From positions 1-8,194 of the forward strand of contig JANTFY010000098.1 in NCBI GenBank assembly GCA_024763185.1: 8,194 nucleotides of DNA. Reading direction: 5' to 3'. This stretch comes from Gammaproteobacteria bacterium. GTDB lineage: Bacteria > Pseudomonadota > Gammaproteobacteria > GCA-001735895. Each line of letters opens with the position of its first letter. Position 1 is the stretch's first letter. This document shows positions 6,567 through 8,194 of this stretch, one piece after another. The translations under genes and the position numbers were made by a program. Under the pieces are notes generated by a model. The model worked only from the letters and a program-made list of their open reading frames with translations, made no database searches and had not been told where the DNA came from.

Positions 6567-7283
6567 ATGATGCCATTTTTAAAAATAAACACCTTGTTGC
6601 CACTGTTGCTGTTAAGTCTGTCCATGCCCGTTTATGCACAAAATTCGCTGAACCTGGGCGTGCTATTAAATGCGACCGGCTGGCGTGGCGATAACGGTGC
6701 CGGAAACTCGGATTTTAACAGTGACAAGGGCGGGCAGTTCGGTTTAAGCGCCAGTTTCAGCCGGGATAAATTTTATACCGGGCTCAGCCTGCAAGGCGGG
6801 GAGTACACATTCGATAACAGCGGGCCTACCCAGTTTAGCTCTGGTGGAGCTGTCAGCACTACCAGTATCAAGGTTGAGCACAATGATTTCGATTTGTTGG
6901 CTGGCTATTATTTCTGGCCACAGGTTTCCCTGTTTTTGGATCTCAAGTCGGTCAACAGTCGCTGGAAAAACAATGGTTATGAACAGGGCTTCTCTGGCCT
7001 GGGCATAGGTGTGGCCGGATACAATCCGCTCAATGATAACTGGACATTGTACGGTTCTCTCGGTTTTGTCGGAGGAACGATCAAGGAAGAAAACAATGCT
7101 GCAATAGGGGATGCCGGCAGCAGCGCATTGATTGTGGGTTTTAATTATGCGCTGGATGGTCACAATCATATCAACCTGGGTTTGAAATCGCGTAACTACG
7201 TATTCGATTACGATGACGGCAATCAGCAGGAATATTCTTTAAACGGTCTGTTCTTTGGCTATAACCATGTGTTCGGGTTGTAG
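6567..7283 (+). CDS. Small outer-membrane beta-barrel protein
   Basis: A 238-residue protein with a Sec signal peptide (hydrophobic residues 10-20; probable cleavage after VYA at 24). The mature 214 residues show alternating hydrophobic and polar strands rich in Gly, Tyr and Phe, for example FGLSASFSRDKFYTGLSLQGGEY cut by short turns, FDLLAGYYFWPQVSLFLDLKS, WTLYGSLGFVGGT, and a final GLFFGYNHVFGL. This is the pattern of 8- to 10-strand barrels of the OmpA/OmpW/Opa-like fold. I cannot assign a specific family. There are no cysteines in the mature part. The start is either of two tandem ATG codons (6567 or 6570), placed by AAGGA at 6558-6562. It follows the caspase gene by 7 bp and overlaps the DUF4384 gene by 17 bp, so it belongs to the same operon. 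It may be the surface or ligand-facing part of the signalling cassette, or a client that the cassette monitors; neither is shown by sequence. Confidence 0.75.
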   Translation: MMPFLKINTLLPLLLLSLSMPVYAQNSLNLGVLLNATGWRGDNGAGNSDFNSDKGGQFGLSASFSRDKFYTGLSLQGGEYTFDNSGPTQFSSGGAVSTTSIKVEHNDFDLLAGYYFWPQVSLFLDLKSVNSRWKNNGYEQGFSGLGIGVAGYNPLNDNWTLYGSLGFVGGTIKEENNAAIGDAGSSALIVGFNYALDGHNHINLGLKSRNYVFDYDDGNQQEYSLNGLFFGYNHVFGL

Positions 7284-7794
7284 AACGTTTATCATTGCCG
7301 GCTGTATATTTCTGGCCAACTTGCCGTTATGGGCCGATACCCATCCAGTCCGGCAGACGGTCAACCTGCAATTGACATCGCACCTGGGTGATCAACAACG
7401 CTTTGAGCAGGGTGATCGTGTCAGTTTCCTGTTGTCACTCGACCGGCCGGCTTATGTGTACCTGTTCTACCGGGACTCTGAACATAACGTAATACAACTG
7501 ATACCCAATGAACACCAGCCGCAAAATCATTACCAGCCGGGTTTGTTTAAACCGCTGCCGGGAGCGAAGGCTGGTTTCAGTTTCAGTATTCAAGCGCCGT
7601 TCGGTGAAGACCGTGTCTGGGTTTTTGCAACCGATCGCCAGGTTGAACCTTTGCCCGGTAAAACCCTGCCAAACGGATTGAGGTTGATGTCGCTGTCCAT
7701 CGAAGATATACGAAGCGGTCTACAACAACAGACGGATAGCATTTATGATGAAGCCAGTCTTGTCATCGTTACCGAAAATAAAAGCAGCCATTGA
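7267..7794 (+). CDS. Exported DUF4384-domain protein
   Basis: A 175-residue protein. The N-terminus has a hydrophobic export signal (residues 8-21) with a likely signal peptidase I site after LWA (23). An I-A-G-C lipobox-like tetrad ends at Cys13, but the hydrophobic stretch continues past it, so a secreted rather than lipidated form is favoured. Residues about 45-130 match the DUF4384 pattern: FEQGDRVSFLLSLDRPAYVYLFY, then a polar turn and VIQLIPNE, and later a GEDRVWVFATDR strand. DUF4384 domains are often found beside or fused to caspase, kinase or CHAT modules; their role is not established. The start at ATG 7267 overlaps the beta-barrel stop by 17 bp; a TTG at 7255 is the alternative. 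Neither has a good Shine-Dalgarno site, so translation is probably coupled to the upstream gene. This is the last gene of the cassette. Confidence 0.8.
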   Translation: MCSGCRTFIIAGCIFLANLPLWADTHPVRQTVNLQLTSHLGDQQRFEQGDRVSFLLSLDRPAYVYLFYRDSEHNVIQLIPNEHQPQNHYQPGLFKPLPGAKAGFSFSIQAPFGEDRVWVFATDRQVEPLPGKTLPNGLRLMSLSIEDIRSGLQQQTDSIYDEASLVIVTENKSSH

Positions 7795-7807
7795 TACATA
7801 GTTGGAA

Positions 7808-7835
7808 TTGAGTCTGCGCTGCCGTGGTGTAGAAT
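7808..7835 (+). promoter_or_regulatory. Putative sigma-70 promoter of metH
   Basis: TTGAGT (7808-7813) and TAGAAT (7830-7835) are separated by 16 bp and match the -35 and -10 consensus at 4 and 5 of 6 positions. Transcription would start near 7842, giving a leader of about 30 nt before the GTG start. The 80-bp gap after the DUF4384 gene also supports separate transcription. I see no cobalamin or SAM riboswitch; the leader is too short for one. Confidence 0.4.
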
Positions 7836-7874
7836 GGCTGTCCTTTTTTTAACGGTTCGGCAAGAGTCTACGCA

Positions 7875-8194
7875 GTGAATAACAACCGGTCTCAGCAATT
7901 TCATCAAGCCCTGCAACAACGCATACTGTTTCTGGATGGCGCCATGGGCACCATGATCCAGTCCTACGAACTGCAAGAAGCGGATTACCGTGGAGAGCGT
8001 TTTGCCGACTGGGATTCGCCACTGAAGGGTAACAATGACCTGTTGTCGCTGACCCAACCAAAGATTATCCGCGCTATTCACAAGGCCTATCTGGAAGTTG
8101 GCGCTGACATCATCGAGACCAATACCTTTAACGCCAATCGTATCTCCATGGCCGATTACGCGATGGAAGATCTGTCCTATGAAATCAACAAGGT
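7875..8194 (+). CDS. metH: Cobalamin-dependent methionine synthase (partial, N-terminus only)
   Basis: MetH transfers the methyl group of 5-methyltetrahydrofolate to homocysteine through methylcobalamin in the cytoplasm. Only the first 106 residues or so of an enzyme of roughly 1,200 are present; the gene continues past the right edge. The visible part is the start of the homocysteine-binding barrel: ILFLDGAMGTMIQ (16-28), GNNDLLSLTQP (51-61), and GADIIETNTFNANRISMADY (75 onward), all diagnostic of MetH. The start is GTG at 7875, since no in-frame ATG lies just upstream. A weak purine-rich site (CAAGAG, 7861-7866) precedes it. Transcription is likely independent of the cassette upstream. Confidence 0.95.
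   Translation, partial: MNNNRSQQFHQALQQRILFLDGAMGTMIQSYELQEADYRGERFADWDSPLKGNNDLLSLTQPKIIRAIHKAYLEVGADIIETNTFNANRISMADYAMEDLSYEINK

Noticed and set aside
7267..7305. DUF4384 protein as a lipoprotein, from the IAGC tetrad ending at Cys13
   Set aside because: The hydrophobic core runs on past the cysteine to a good signal peptidase I site (LWA at 21-23), and the n-region before the tetrad is very short; it remains a minor alternative.
7795..7850. Possible Rho-independent terminator after the DUF4384 gene, suggested by the T run at 7844-7850
   Set aside because: No stable GC-rich hairpin precedes the T run; only 3-bp stems could be drawn.
7834..7878. A 14-codon open frame (ATG 7834 to TGA 7876-7878) overlapping the metH GTG start, as a possible leader peptide
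   Set aside because: Its ATG overlaps the proposed -10 box and lies upstream of the expected transcript start, it has no ribosome binding site, and the sequence shows no regulatory codon run.

Overview
The window looks like a chromosomal segment of a Gram-negative bacterium, probably a gammaproteobacterium. The evidence is a lipobox lipoprotein, several Sec signal peptides that imply a periplasm, an outer-membrane-type beta-barrel protein, Shine-Dalgarno sites and roughly balanced base composition. The species cannot be named from this sequence. There are no rRNA or tRNA genes, CRISPR arrays, insertion sequences or transposase genes.

Layout. At the left edge, on the minus strand, is the start of a PduO-type ATP:cob(I)alamin adenosyltransferase. 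A strong Rho-independent terminator (217-244) separates it from a minus-strand gene for a 453-residue lipoprotein of unknown function. A 136-bp divergent intergenic region follows and holds a perfect 13-bp inverted repeat. Six plus-strand genes then run from 1762 to 7794 with overlaps or very short gaps: an exported M48-type zinc metalloprotease with TPR-like repeats; a divergent sigma-70-family regulator; a one-TM anti-sigma factor with an HxxxCxxC zinc-binding motif; an exported caspase-like (C14) peptidase; a small outer-membrane beta-barrel protein; and an exported DUF4384 protein. At the right edge is the start of metH (cobalamin-dependent methionine synthase), with a plausible promoter of its own. 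No stretch longer than about 300 bases lacks a gene.

How the genes may work together. The six genes look like one operon coding for an envelope-linked signalling cassette: a cytoplasmic sigma factor, its membrane-anchored anti-sigma partner, two exported proteases of different classes, and two further envelope proteins. A reasonable inference is that proteolysis in the periplasm, or ligand sensing by the anti-sigma periplasmic domain, controls the sigma factor. The two AT-rich inverted repeats, one before the first gene and one before the anti-sigma gene, share the half-sites TGAAAA/TTTTCA and a 10-bp block, so they may be the autoregulatory sites. The cassette and the divergent lipoprotein gene lie between two B12-related housekeeping genes, which is consistent with an accessory block between conserved flanks. 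Functions of the individual families are well supported; the circuit joining them is inference.
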